Part shown: piece after piece, positions 6,977 to 15,426 of the stretch
Position numbering within the stretch: position 1 is the first letter of the stretch
Layout: each line of letters opens with the position of its first letter
NCBI RefSeq assembly: GCF_003049645.1
Contig: NZ_PYWK01000008.1
Location: 1-51,883 of the forward strand
Length of the DNA: 51,883 nt
Direction: 5' to 3'
Source of the DNA: Metasolibacillus fluoroglycofenilyticus
GTDB taxonomy: Bacteria; Bacillota; Bacilli; Bacillales_A; Planococcaceae
Position numbers and translations under genes: made by a program
The notes under the pieces: generated by a model
What the model was told of the DNA's origin: nothing
Database searches by the model: none
What the model saw: only the letters and a program-made list of their open reading frames with translations

Positions 6977-8221
6977 TTATTTTTTAATATCGTGATACCT
7001 TTTTAATAATTCATATGCTTGCTTGTATTTGCGCTTTTCCTCTAAATAAGGAATATAATGCTCAAATGCCTCTGACAAATAAACAAGCTCCTTCTCTCTT
7101 TCGAAAAGATGCATTGCCTGTAAAATATACTGCTCAAACTCCGTATCTTTGTGCAGCCCTTTAGCAAGCTTTGCCTGACAAAAAATATAGAGCGAATGCG
7201 GGATAAGCGTTTTATAATTCGCTAACTCTAGATATGCCTTTTCTAAGCTACCTTGTTTAATATAAGTTTCTATTAATAAATAAATGGTTTTGACCTTATC
7301 TATTTGAGGTGCATCTTTTCTAAGCTCCACACAATGCAATAGCGTTTTTTCTGCCTCCTCATAATTTGCTTGCTCAAAATAAATGAACCCTAAATTATGA
7401 TAGAGCTTCCCTATAATTAATACTTCATCCAATTGAATTAACTCACTAAGTGCAATGCCATATTGATAATAGCTTTGCGCTTGTTGATAGTCTTTTTTCT
7501 TTTGAAACAAGACGCCAAATAAATTATAGGCATGAATAGCACTTATCCAATTTTGTGTACGTAAAGCGTAATGGAGCACTTTGTCTAAGTTTTTACATGC
7601 CTGCTCTATATCACCCAACCGATAATAGCAAATGGCTAAATTATAGCGAATCGGAATTTGGTCTGATATAGCATAGGTACTGCTCAACGCTTGTTGATAA
7701 TGTAGCAAGCTTTGCTCAAAGTCTTTCTGCATTAAAAAGTATGTACCGTATACTTTTAAATATCTATATCGCAATTCAGGCGGTACATCTTGTAATTGTA
7801 TAATGTCTTGTATTTCCTTCTCAAATAGTAATTTTGCCTTATCATCTTGATGAAGCTTCGCATATACATCGAAACGAGTGAGATTGAAGTCTAACTCTTG
7901 CCAAACAGAGGAAATATACGTTAGCTTGTCTTGATAAGTGTTTAAAATATCTTGCGCCTCTTGTAATTGATGGTTTTTCACACAGTCGGCTAAACGTTCA
8001 ATAATCGCTGCAACTTCTGCATCCTCATCATAAAAATCACTCAAATAATGAGGCGGTACTTCCATTCTTTTGGCCATCAATTGCAATGTCTCAGCTGGCG
8101 GTTGATATCTTCCCTTTTCGATATTGCTAAAATGAGAGTTAGATACAATGCCTGTATAAACATACTCACGAGAAAAGCCTTTTAGCATTCTGATTTTTCG
8201 TATTCGATTACCTATGTGCAA
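6977..8221 (-). CDS. HTH-TPR transcriptional regulator of the RRNPP class, NprR-like
   Basis: 414 aa, near the size of NprR (about 423). The N-terminal Cro/CI-type helix-turn-helix (about 3-58) includes LKGFSREYVYTGIVSNSHFSNIEKG. A helical repeat region (about 75-410) follows, with several TPR-like motifs such as YNLAICYYRLGDIEQACKNLDKVL and YHNLGFIYFEQANYEEAEKTLLHC. RRNPP regulators bind re-imported peptides in the TPR groove, which alters DNA binding. The peptide gene candidate directly downstream supports this. Targets are unknown. A Rap phosphatase is excluded by the DNA-binding domain. PlcR is shorter (about 285 aa). Confidence 0.88.
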   Translation of the reverse strand: MHIGNRIRKIRMLKGFSREYVYTGIVSNSHFSNIEKGRYQPPAETLQLMAKRMEVPPHYLSDFYDEDAEVAAIIERLADCVKNHQLQEAQDILNTYQDKLTYISSVWQELDFNLTRFDVYAKLHQDDKAKLLFEKEIQDIIQLQDVPPELRYRYLKVYGTYFLMQKDFEQSLLHYQQALSSTYAISDQIPIRYNLAICYYRLGDIEQACKNLDKVLHYALRTQNWISAIHAYNLFGVLFQKKKDYQQAQSYYQYGIALSELIQLDEVLIIGKLYHNLGFIYFEQANYEEAEKTLLHCVELRKDAPQIDKVKTIYLLIETYIKQGSLEKAYLELANYKTLIPHSLYIFCQAKLAKGLHKDTEFEQYILQAMHLFEREKELVYLSEAFEHYIPYLEEKRKYKQAYELLKRYHDIKK

Positions 8222-8590
8222 AAAGGTTCACCTCATTTCAGTACGCTTAACATAGTAGCTCAAATCAAATAGTAAGGTACTTTCTGAATTATATCATAAT
8301 TCAATCATACTAAAGTATTAGCTATCCCCAACATCTTACAAAAATAATCGTAATAAAGCACACTAAACATCATTAATTTCTCTATTTTTTATAAATACGC
8401 AAAATATTTTAGTTTTTCATCATTTTAAATGCATTATTTCTAATTTATTTTATTTTTTATTACTAACAGTTTTCTAGCGAATTAATAAGGTTTTTTATAA
8501 AGTTCGCACTTCAATTTACGAAAAGCTCTCCCAACAAGCTATAATTATATATACTATTACAGATGTGTTGATTAGCCTTTATTTTACAAA
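8222..8590. other. AT-rich gap upstream of the NprR-like gene
   Basis: Very AT-rich spacer holding the presumed promoter of the regulator. I see no gene, RNA or strong hairpin up to the repeat that begins near 8595. Confidence 0.5.
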
Positions 8591-8594
8591 AAGG

Positions 8595-8735
8595 GTCTAG
8601 GAAATTTGTTGATTTCCGTTACGGGGGACGCGGCGGTTTTAGCCTCCCTACACTTTATCCTGCTGGAAGGCTTTGCTTTGCGACGAGTAATCGCAGGAGC
8701 ACTCGCCCCCTTCACTCCAATGAACAAATAAATCT
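8595..8735. repeat. degenerate Bacillaceae intergenic repeat (about 140 bp)
   Basis: GC-richer island in an AT-rich gap, running from TTTGTTGATTTCCGTTACGGGGG to CCTTCACTCCAATGAACAAATAAATC. The ends are imperfect inverted copies (TTGTTGATTTCCGT against TTGTTCATTGGAGT). The internal phrases GGACGC..., TTTTAGCCTCCCT and TCGCAGGAGCACTCGCCCCCTTC resemble, from memory, a non-coding repeat scattered through Bacillus and Lysinibacillus genomes. Non-autonomous miniature element or structured RNA are both possible. Confidence 0.55.
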
Positions 8736-8838
8736 TTTATTAGCAGTGCATTCTCTACCTTAAAACACACGCATCAATATCCAATATTTTCATAATCAAC
8801 ACGCCTGATACTATTAACTTCTAGGAGGCTCACAAGAA

Positions 8839-9066
8839 ATGTTAACACTTTTCTACTTGTCGTTAGCTGCTTCAGTCGGTGCATTGCTAGTTGGACTCAC
8901 TCGATTATCTTGGTTACTCATCTGTGTAAGTGCTGTCGCATCATTACCACTTGCTCTTTATTTTTTAGTAGGCGCAAATAACACTTACCAACTCATCGCA
9001 TTAACACCTGTTGTGCTTCTCATGCTCGCTTTTTTTCTGCGCTTTTTGAAAATAAAAATTGTGTGA
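8839..9066 (+). CDS. small hydrophobic membrane protein, unknown
   Basis: 75 aa, almost wholly hydrophobic, two to three predicted membrane segments (about 4-21, 24-46 and 51-69), ending in the basic RFLKIKIV. A good TAGGAGG ribosome site lies 10 bases before the ATG, which supports translation. No family is recognised. The stop codon lies inside the 45-bp palindrome shared with the convergent abgB-like gene. It stands alone between a repeat element and that palindrome, so context gives no function. Confidence 0.6.
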   Translation: MLTLFYLSLAASVGALLVGLTRLSWLLICVSAVASLPLALYFLVGANNTYQLIALTPVVLLMLAFFLRFLKIKIV

Positions 9067-9094
9067 GTGCCAGGCACTCACACAATTTTTATTT
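9050..9094. terminator. 45-bp perfect palindrome acting as two-way terminator (repeat copy 2)
   Basis: Arms of 22 bp around a single A (9072). The left arm runs AAATAAAAATTGTGTG then AGTGCC, and the right arm is its exact complement. Both strands end in TTTTTATTT, so the hairpin can terminate transcription from either side. It contains the stop codons of both convergent genes. The GTGCCAGGCAC core recurs at 6152 and 13509. Confidence 0.8.
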
Positions 9095-10543
9095 ATTCAT
9101 ATTCGGTTTCACATGAGCTGGAATTGGATTGACGTATGAGCCATTTGTTTGAGCGGCATGCTCTAGTTTTGCTTTCGTGATAAGCTGAGGCTCCCGCAAT
9201 AAGTCAATTGCCGTTAATGCCATCACCTTCGCTGCATATAATAAGCCTTTATGTGCGATAGATGTCTTCCCTTGAGATACGACTTGCCAAGTATGAAGCG
9301 GCGTGCCAAAAACAAAGCAAGGTGTGAAGCATTGCGCTGTCGGCACAACCCAACTAACATCTGCGACGTCTGTTGAGCCCGCCATCGCTTTATCTGATTG
9401 TTCATAGGGTAATACAATATTTAAAAATGGGCCATTCATTTGCAAAAAGGCTTCATCGATATTATGCCCACCCGCTATGTCCTTGACGTCATTTTTTCCT
9501 GCCTGTATTTCATTAGCTGTTAATGTTTGAGCCATTTGCTTTGCGTATGCAAGCTCCTGCTTCGTATATTTCGGCAACCCTACTGCCTCTAAATTTTTAT
9601 AGAGAAGCTGATTAATTGTGTCGTTCGGCAAATAATTAGAGCAAGCTTTATCGAACTTCACCTTAACCGTTGTTTCCGTCATCAATGCCGCACCTTCTGC
9701 AATTTTGACCACACGCTGATAAATTTGCTCCACTTCCTTAATATCCTTGCCGCGAATTAAATATAATACTTCTGCATTTGCTTGTACTACGTTTGGTGAA
9801 ATGCCACCTGTATTTGTTACTGCATAGTGAAAGCGTACATTTGATGGCACATGCTCACGCAAATAGTTTACGCCTACATTCATCAGCTCCACTGCATCTA
9901 ATGCGCTGCGACCAAGCTCAGGTGAATTTGCAGCGTGTGCAGCGATGCCCTCAAACTCAAAGTACACTTGGTAGTTTGCCAGAGAAGAACGATTCCAAAC
10001 ACCGGCATATGATTCTGGATGCCAAGTTAAGGCGATATCAACGTCAGCAAACACACCCTCACGCACCATAAATGTTTTACCTGAGCCGCCCTCCTCTGCT
10101 GGGCAGCCATAATAATGAATTTGCCCAGGTATTTTCCCTTCAGCAATCCATTCCTTTAAAGCCATTACTGCTGCAACCCCTGCTGTACCTAATAAATTAT
10201 GACCACAACCATGTCCATTTGCCCCTTCTACAAATGCTTCACGTGCTGTCGCACCACCCTTTTGATTTAAACCGGGCAATGCATCATATTCACCTAAAAT
10301 GCCAATAATCGGACCCGTTGTCCCATACTTTGCTACGAAGGCCGTTTCGATTCCACCTAGACCTGTTTCTATCTCAAAGCCATTTGCCTTAAGATAACTA
10401 GTTAATAATTGTACGGATTGTTGTTCCTCAAAACGTATTTCTGCAATTTCCCAAATCCGATCAGATAAAGTAAATATGTCTTGCTCATATTTAATTAGAT
10501 AAGATTCAAGCTCTTGCATTGCCGCAAGCGCTGTCACTGCCAT
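9089..10543 (-). CDS. abgB: M20 amidohydrolase, AbgB-like (p-aminobenzoyl-glutamate hydrolase subunit B)
   Basis: 484 aa; E. coli AbgB has 481. Zinc peptidase of family M20 with a catalytic core interrupted by a dimerisation domain. Motifs: GEYDALPGL (about 84-92), NGHGCGHNLLGTAG (about 109-122, metal ligands), CPAEEGGSGK (about 149-158, catalytic and ligand glutamates), and GSTDVADVSWVVPT near the C-terminus. It follows the AbgA-like gene with no gap (10543/10544). AbgA and AbgB together cleave p-aminobenzoyl-glutamate, a folate breakdown product. No AbgT transporter is adjacent, so uptake must occur elsewhere or the substrate may be another N-acyl amino acid. Confidence 0.85.
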   Translation of the reverse strand: MAVTALAAMQELESYLIKYEQDIFTLSDRIWEIAEIRFEEQQSVQLLTSYLKANGFEIETGLGGIETAFVAKYGTTGPIIGILGEYDALPGLNQKGGATAREAFVEGANGHGCGHNLLGTAGVAAVMALKEWIAEGKIPGQIHYYGCPAEEGGSGKTFMVREGVFADVDIALTWHPESYAGVWNRSSLANYQVYFEFEGIAAHAANSPELGRSALDAVELMNVGVNYLREHVPSNVRFHYAVTNTGGISPNVVQANAEVLYLIRGKDIKEVEQIYQRVVKIAEGAALMTETTVKVKFDKACSNYLPNDTINQLLYKNLEAVGLPKYTKQELAYAKQMAQTLTANEIQAGKNDVKDIAGGHNIDEAFLQMNGPFLNIVLPYEQSDKAMAGSTDVADVSWVVPTAQCFTPCFVFGTPLHTWQVVSQGKTSIAHKGLLYAAKVMALTAIDLLREPQLITKAKLEHAAQTNGSYVNPIPAHVKPNMNK

Positions 10544-11833
10544 TTACTTTTCCTCCTCGCTAAGATGTAATAGCATATTTAGCCATATTTCAATAGCTGG
10601 TAACATATCTTCCTCACGGATATCGAAGCATTCATTGTGATGCCCCGCTGCTAAATCTGTTCCTATAATAGAATATGTAGCTACCCCACCACTACTTTGT
10701 ACTTTTTCCATCAAATATGTAGCATCCTCTGAGCCCGCGTTGAAATATTGGTATTCAACAGTTGGAATATTTAATGCTTTTGTTATGTTTGCTAATTTTT
10801 CAGCCAGCTTTTTGTCTGATGGTACACTTATCGCACCTCCAACCTTTTCATAGTGAACTTGAATATCATACATTATCGCAATCCCTTCTAAAATATTGCG
10901 CATTTGATTTTCATAAAATGCATTAATTTCTGTTGTTTCCCCGCGTAATTCAAGCTGCATTTTGGCATTTGGTGCAATAATATTTCGCCCTGCGCCCGCA
11001 TGGAGTGTCCCAACATTTATACGACTTGAGCCATCACTATGCGGTGGTAATGCATGTAAAGCAAGAGTAGCCTGAGCACTTGCTAGAAGGGCATTTTTCC
11101 CTTGCTCTGGGAAGGCCCCTGCATGTGAGGCAACTCCTTCGAATAACACATCATACTTCGACGTCGCCAAAAACCCGTCAGTCCCAGCAACAAATACCCC
11201 TTTTTCAACACCTGTTCCAATATGGAGAGCAAAAAAATAATCGATATTATCAAATAAATCAGAGGCAACAAGCGATGCCGCACCACGTACCCCTTCTTCT
11301 GCTGGCTGGAACAAAATTTTGATTGTCCCTTTTAGCTTATCGCGTTGCTGCAATATTTGCTCGGCAAGTCCAAGACCAATTGTTGCATGACTATCATGAC
11401 CACAGGCATGCATATAACCTTCATTTACCGAACGAAAGCCTAGCTGCTGTGGTACATGGCTTTCATTTGTCGTTTCTAAAATCGGTAGTGCATCAATATC
11501 TACACGAAACAGCACATTCGGACCGGGCTTTCCTGTTTCAAGAACAGCTAATGCACCTGTGTAGCCACCTTCCATTTTTGCGAGCCATTTATCATTGGCA
11601 CCCATCTTTTTTGCACGTTCAAAAAATATATCCATCTCTTCCTTGCCTGGAAGCCCCATGCGCTCGCCAACAACTATATCCTTCCCTACATATACTGAGT
11701 AACCCCATTCCTCAAGCTGGTCAGCAATTTTTGCTGTTGTCCGAAACTCCAGCCAGCCCGGTTCTGGATAGCGATGAAAATCTCTGCGCCACTCTGATAA
11801 TGTGTTTAAATAACTTTCTTGTATGCGAATCAT
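10544..11833 (-). CDS. abgA: M20 amidohydrolase, AbgA-like (p-aminobenzoyl-glutamate hydrolase subunit A)
   Basis: 429 aa; E. coli AbgA has 436. The N-terminus WRRDFHRYPEPGWLEFRT is shared with AbgA, as is the inserted segment containing MGLPGKEEMDIFFERAKKMGA. Metal-binding motifs are RVDIDALPI (about 109-117), HACGHDSHATIG (about 141-152) and FQPAEEGVRGA (about 175-185); a C-terminal H-bearing GHHNECFDI is also present. It is translationally coupled to abgB downstream. The ribosome site GAGGAGGAAA precedes the ATG. Ordinary IAA-amino-acid hydrolases lack the long insertion, which favours AbgA. Confidence 0.87.
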   Translation of the reverse strand: MIRIQESYLNTLSEWRRDFHRYPEPGWLEFRTTAKIADQLEEWGYSVYVGKDIVVGERMGLPGKEEMDIFFERAKKMGANDKWLAKMEGGYTGALAVLETGKPGPNVLFRVDIDALPILETTNESHVPQQLGFRSVNEGYMHACGHDSHATIGLGLAEQILQQRDKLKGTIKILFQPAEEGVRGAASLVASDLFDNIDYFFALHIGTGVEKGVFVAGTDGFLATSKYDVLFEGVASHAGAFPEQGKNALLASAQATLALHALPPHSDGSSRINVGTLHAGAGRNIIAPNAKMQLELRGETTEINAFYENQMRNILEGIAIMYDIQVHYEKVGGAISVPSDKKLAEKLANITKALNIPTVEYQYFNAGSEDATYLMEKVQSSGGVATYSIIGTDLAAGHHNECFDIREEDMLPAIEIWLNMLLHLSEEEK

Positions 11834-11964
11834 AAATTTTCCTCCTCGTCTATCTAAAACAAACGCAATGTAAATTTATCTAAATTTTCCGAATATTTTT
11901 ATTGCAGTATTTCTCTATTCGAAATAAATTTTATTATATTAATAATAATATTTCAACAGGCTAA

Positions 11965-12021
11965 AATAAAAAAGCGGTATAAAGCACACAGCAATCTTTC
12001 AAATATACTGGACTTTATACC
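11965..12021 (-). terminator. likely terminator of the dgk-dck operon
   Basis: GGTATAAAG (12021-12013, minus) pairs with CTTTATACC (11984-11976), followed by GCTTTTTTATTTT. The loop is long (28 nt), so strength is uncertain. Confidence 0.55.
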
Positions 12022-12117
12022 TCTTTATATTCTTAAATGTAAAGTTTACGACTGACTCAGTAAGACAAAGTATTAGCTTCTTTTCTAGTAGTAAGCTTAT
12101 AACAAATATACTAGCCT

Positions 12118-12786
12118 CTACTTTCTTAAATGGCTTGTTTGCTCCATCATATATGCGATGCGGTCTATAATACTTTCAACTTGTTCTGGATTTTCCATTA
12201 AGTCGTAGTCATTAATATTTAATCGCAGTACAGGGCATGCATTGAAATTATTAATCCAATTTTCATAGCGACCATGCATTTCATACCAATAATCATGTGG
12301 TGTTTGCTGCTCCATCGCTCGTCCACGCTCTTGAATGCGACCGATAATATCCTCCACAGGCCCTTCTAAATAAACGAGTAAATCTGGGTGTGGGAAGTAC
12401 GGTGTCATAACCATAGCATCAAATAAATTTGTGTATGTTTCATAGTCTATTGGACTCATTGTGCCTTTATCATAATGCATTTTCGCAAAAATGCCAGTAT
12501 CCTCGTAAATCGAGCGGTCTTGAATAAAGCCCCCGCCATATTCAAAAATACGTTTTTGCTCCTTAAAGCGCTCTGCTAAAAAATAAATTTGTAAATGGAA
12601 GCTCCATTTCTCAAAATCCTCATAAAATTTATCTAAGTATGGATTCGTATCAACCTTTTCAAATGATGTACGGAATTTTAAGGCCTCTGCTAATGCTTTT
12701 GTCATTGTTGATTTACCAACACCAACTGTTCCTGCAATTGTAATAACTGCATTTGCCGGGATTCCATATTTTTCTCGTAAATTCAT
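12118..12786 (-). CDS. dck: deoxyadenosine/deoxycytidine kinase
   Basis: 222 aa; B. subtilis Dck has 217. Phosphorylates salvaged deoxycytidine and deoxyadenosine to monophosphates. P-loop GTVGVGKSTMTKAL (about 19-32), the family DRSIYEDTGIF (about 92-102) with its catalytic DRS, and the LID-region arginines RIQERGRAMEQ (about 154-164). It lies two bases after the Dgk gene; the pair is heterodimer-forming in some relatives and adjacent in B. subtilis. Closely similar in motif layout to Bacillus Dck, for example WSFHLQIYFLAERFKEQK. Confidence 0.95.
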   Translation of the reverse strand: MNLREKYGIPANAVITIAGTVGVGKSTMTKALAEALKFRTSFEKVDTNPYLDKFYEDFEKWSFHLQIYFLAERFKEQKRIFEYGGGFIQDRSIYEDTGIFAKMHYDKGTMSPIDYETYTNLFDAMVMTPYFPHPDLLVYLEGPVEDIIGRIQERGRAMEQQTPHDYWYEMHGRYENWINNFNACPVLRLNINDYDLMENPEQVESIIDRIAYMMEQTSHLRK

Positions 12787-12788
12787 AA

Positions 12789-13424
12789 CTACTTTATACT
12801 CCTTTGTTGTAACTTTTGCTCAATAATTTGCAGTACATTTTTTAAATCAGCTTTATTTTCTACAAAGTCTATTTCATCACCATTAAGCTGTATAACAGGA
12901 ATCTCCGGATGCATCCTCACAAAATGCTGAATAAATTCATGATAATCTGCCGCTAGCTGCTCCATGTATTCACGTGTAATATTTTTTTCAAACTCACGAC
13001 CACGCTTCGCAATGCGTTTCATCAATGTATCAACACTTGCATATAAATAAACGACCATATTTGGAACAGGCATGTCTGCCGTTAAAATACTATAAATTGC
13101 TTCATATTTATTATACTCTGAAGGCTGTAAAGTCCGCTTGGCAAAGATTAAATTTTTGAAAATATGATAGTCCGCTACAACGGGCTTCTGCTCGCATGCT
13201 AAGTATTGCTTAATATCAGACAGCTGTTTATAGCGATTGCACAAAAAAAACATTTCTGTCTGAAAGCTCCATTCCTCAATATTTTCATAAAACTTCCCCA
13301 AAAATGGATTTTCATCAACAATTTCTTTTAATAAATGATATGTAAAATGCTTTGAAACAGCATTAGATAAAGATGTTTTCCCAACACCAATCGGGCCTTC
13401 GATTGTTATAAATGGAACTGACAC
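12789..13424 (-). CDS. dgk: deoxyguanosine kinase
   Basis: 211 aa; B. subtilis Dgk has 207. P-loop EGPIGVGKTSLSNAV (about 9-23), then KEIVDENPFLGKFYENIEEWSFQTEMFFLCNRYKQL shared with Dgk. DYHIFKNLIFAKRTL replaces the DRS motif of Dck, which is the feature that separates deoxyguanosine kinases. LID arginines are in RIAKRGREFEK. First gene of the dgk-dck pair. Upstream is a gap holding its promoter and the third GTGCCTGGCAC repeat. Confidence 0.95.
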   Translation of the reverse strand: MSVPFITIEGPIGVGKTSLSNAVSKHFTYHLLKEIVDENPFLGKFYENIEEWSFQTEMFFLCNRYKQLSDIKQYLACEQKPVVADYHIFKNLIFAKRTLQPSEYNKYEAIYSILTADMPVPNMVVYLYASVDTLMKRIAKRGREFEKNITREYMEQLAADYHEFIQHFVRMHPEIPVIQLNGDEIDFVENKADLKNVLQIIEQKLQQRSIK

Positions 13425-13487
13425 GAAAAGTTCCTCCCCTAAATTTCAAATTCGTCAATGCTTTTCATTGTATCATAGACACAGTGA

Positions 13488-13520
13488 ATTGTGTGAGAAT
13501 TGTGTGTGTGCCTGGCACTC
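13488..13520. repeat. GTGCCTGGCAC repeat, copy 3
   Basis: AATTGTGTGAGAATTGTGTG followed by TGTGCCTGGCACT. Same core and AATTGTGTG flank as the arms of the palindrome at 9050-9094, in opposite orientation to copy 1, and between the divergent dgk and tadA genes. Confidence 0.6.
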
Positions 13521-13549
13521 TGTTACAATGAGGGCAAGGAGCGATGAAG

Positions 13550-14053
13550 ATGGACGTATTTGAAAAAGACCGTTATTTTATGCAGCAAGCACTCATCGAG
13601 GCACAACACGCAGGTGAAAAGGGGGAAGTGCCAATTGGAGCTGTCCTTGTACATAACGAAGAAATTATTGCGCGTGCCCATAACTTGCGTGAAACGACGC
13701 AAAATGCTGTTACACATGCTGAGCTTCTAGCTATTCAACAAGGATGCGAAAAAATCGGAAGCTGGCGCTTAGAACAGACTACTTTATATGTTACGTTGGA
13801 GCCTTGCCCAATGTGTGCTGGCGCTATTTTACAATCGAGAGTACCACGTGTTGTTTATGGTGCACGCGACTTAAAGGCAGGCTGTGTCGATTCATTATAT
13901 CGCTTGCTCAACGACAAGCGTTTTAACCATGAATGCGATGTAGTTGAAGGGGTTTTAGCTGAGGAATGCGGACAAATTTTAACAGACTTCTTTCGCGCAT
14001 TGCGAGCTCGTAAAAAGGCACAAAAGCGAGCTCAGCAGCAGGAATTACAATGA
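13550..14053 (+). CDS. tadA: tRNA-specific adenosine-34 deaminase
   Basis: 167 aa from ATG 13550. AAGGAG (13536-13541) is 8 bases away, whereas the ATG at 13544 is only 2 bases from it. Converts A34 to inosine in the wobble position of tRNA-Arg(ACG). Zinc-dependent cytidine-deaminase fold with HAE in AVTHAELLAIQQ (catalytic glutamate) and PCPMCAGAI (zinc cysteines). B. subtilis YaaJ lies just upstream of the SRP RNA on the same strand as dnaX. Here it is 9 kb away and on the opposite strand, so this piece has been moved or inverted. It is coupled to the phosphatase gene by an ATGA overlap. Confidence 0.96.
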   Translation: MDVFEKDRYFMQQALIEAQHAGEKGEVPIGAVLVHNEEIIARAHNLRETTQNAVTHAELLAIQQGCEKIGSWRLEQTTLYVTLEPCPMCAGAILQSRVPRVVYGARDLKAGCVDSLYRLLNDKRFNHECDVVEGVLAEECGQILTDFFRALRARKKAQKRAQQQELQ

Positions 14054-14616
14054 CGACAATTGGCTTTATCCGACATGGTATTACCGCATGGAATAAAGAG
14101 GGGCGGGAGCAAGGACGGCTAGACATCCCTTTACATCAAGAGGGTATCATTGCGGCACAAATGTTAGCTAAAAGAATTGCTAATGAGCAATGGGACGCCA
14201 TTTTTACAAGCCCTCTAGCTCGTGCACAACAAACTGCTGAAATCATCGCGAAGCAGCATGGCAACATCCCTTTATGGATAGATGCGCGTTTATGTGAAAT
14301 TGGCACAGGCATGATAGAAGGAACAACAGAACAGGAGCGGATTGCAAAATGGGGCATCCATTGGCAAAATGTAGAGTTAGGAATAGAACCTGAACAAGAA
14401 GTTATCGCCCGCTGCGAAGCGTTTTTACAATATATACAGCAACAGTTTCCAACAGAATGCATACTCGTCGTCAGTCACGGCGATTTGCTCCAGCAATTTT
14501 TACAGCTCCTTTTACCTAAGCACAATCTCCCTCGCATGCATAACACCGCATTAACGGTAATTGAATTAACAAAATCAGAAAATAAGCTACTGCTATTTAA
14601 TTATACGGGGCACTAA
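14050..14616 (+). CDS. histidine phosphatase family protein
   Basis: 188 aa. Phosphoglycerate-mutase-like fold: catalytic FIRHGITAWN (about 5-14), a second arginine in SPLARAQQTAEII (about 56-68), acid residue in CEIGTGMIEG, and the second catalytic histidine in ILVVSHGDLLQQF (about 138-150). Members dephosphorylate small metabolites (PhoE, CobC, YhfR types); the substrate cannot be read from sequence. Start overlaps the tadA stop (ATGA), implying co-translation with tadA. Confidence 0.9.
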   Translation: MTTIGFIRHGITAWNKEGREQGRLDIPLHQEGIIAAQMLAKRIANEQWDAIFTSPLARAQQTAEIIAKQHGNIPLWIDARLCEIGTGMIEGTTEQERIAKWGIHWQNVELGIEPEQEVIARCEAFLQYIQQQFPTECILVVSHGDLLQQFLQLLLPKHNLPRMHNTALTVIELTKSENKLLLFNYTGH

Positions 14617-14730
14617 AATGGACTGAAAGAATCTCTTCTTGTGTTCAGCAATACAGGAAAAACCATTAATTAACCACAATGCTGCAACTGAATCAAAATA
14701 AAATTAAACTAATCAATATTAAAGCAATTT

Positions 14731-14780
14731 AAAAGAGCGTGTTTGAAAAAATCTCACCTTTTCAGACACGCCCTTTCTTC
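14731..14780. terminator. two-way terminator between the phosphatase and scoB
   Basis: GCGTGTTTGAAAA (14737-14749) pairs with TTTTCAGACACGC (14759-14771). Plus strand continues CCCTTTCTTCTT, minus strand CTCTTTT. It serves convergent genes and is one of several TCTGAAAA hairpins in the window. Confidence 0.8.
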
Positions 14781-15425
14781 TTATTGTAAATGTTCAGCCA
14801 CTATGAAATCAGCCTCTGTCTTTTCCTGAACTTCTTGTACAGAACTACCTTCTTGCACTTCAATTAAAACCATACCCTCTTCTGTAAAATCAAACACCGC
14901 TAAATCCGTAATTAGACGATGTACAACTGCCTTTCCTGTTAAAGGTAATGTGCATTCTTTTTTAATTTTCGACTCACCATGTTTATTGACATGCTCCATA
15001 ATAACAACGACACGCTTCGCGCCAACAACTAAATCCATTGCGCCACCCATGCCCTTTACCATTTTGCCAGGAATCATCCAATTCGCTAAATCGCCTTCCT
15101 GTGAAACTTCCATCCCACCTAAAATGGCTAAATCAATATGTCCCCCACGAATCATCGCAAATGACGCAGCACTATCAAAGAAGGCAGCACCGCGCGCAGC
15201 AGTAACCGTTTCCTTTCCTGCATTAATTAAATCTGCATCAACTTCCGCATCTGTTGGATAAGGTCCGATGCCTAGCAAACCATTTTCTGATTGTAATAAT
15301 ACATTGACATCTGCTGGTAAAGCATCCGCGACAAGTGTTGGAATGCCGATACCTAAATTGACATACATGCCATCCTTCACTTCTTGTACAGCACGCGCTA
15401 CAATCAATTGTCTACTATCACGCAT
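14781..15425 (-). CDS. scoB: 3-oxoacid CoA-transferase, subunit B
   Basis: 214 aa; B. subtilis ScoB has 216. With subunit A it transfers CoA between succinyl-CoA and acetoacetate (or another 3-oxoacid), feeding ketone bodies into acetyl-CoA. Motifs: [12 protein letters not shown] (about 23-34), the active-site glutamate in [10 protein letters not shown] (about 46-55), and [15 protein letters not shown] (about 93-107). Start is one base after the scoA stop. Substrate could instead be adipate-type 3-oxoacids, though no aromatic pathway genes are nearby. Confidence 0.93.
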   Translation of the reverse strand: MRDSRQLIVARAVQEVKDGMYVNLGIGIPTLVADALPADVNVLLQSENGLLGIGPYPTDAEVDADLINAGKETVTAARGAAFFDSAASFAMIRGGHIDLAILGGMEVSQEGDLANWMIPGKMVKGMGGAMDLVVGAKRVVVIMEHVNKHGESKIKKECTLPLTGKAVVHRLITDLAVFDFTEEGMVLIEVQEGSSVQEVQEKTEADFIVAEHLQ

Positions 15426-15426
15426 A

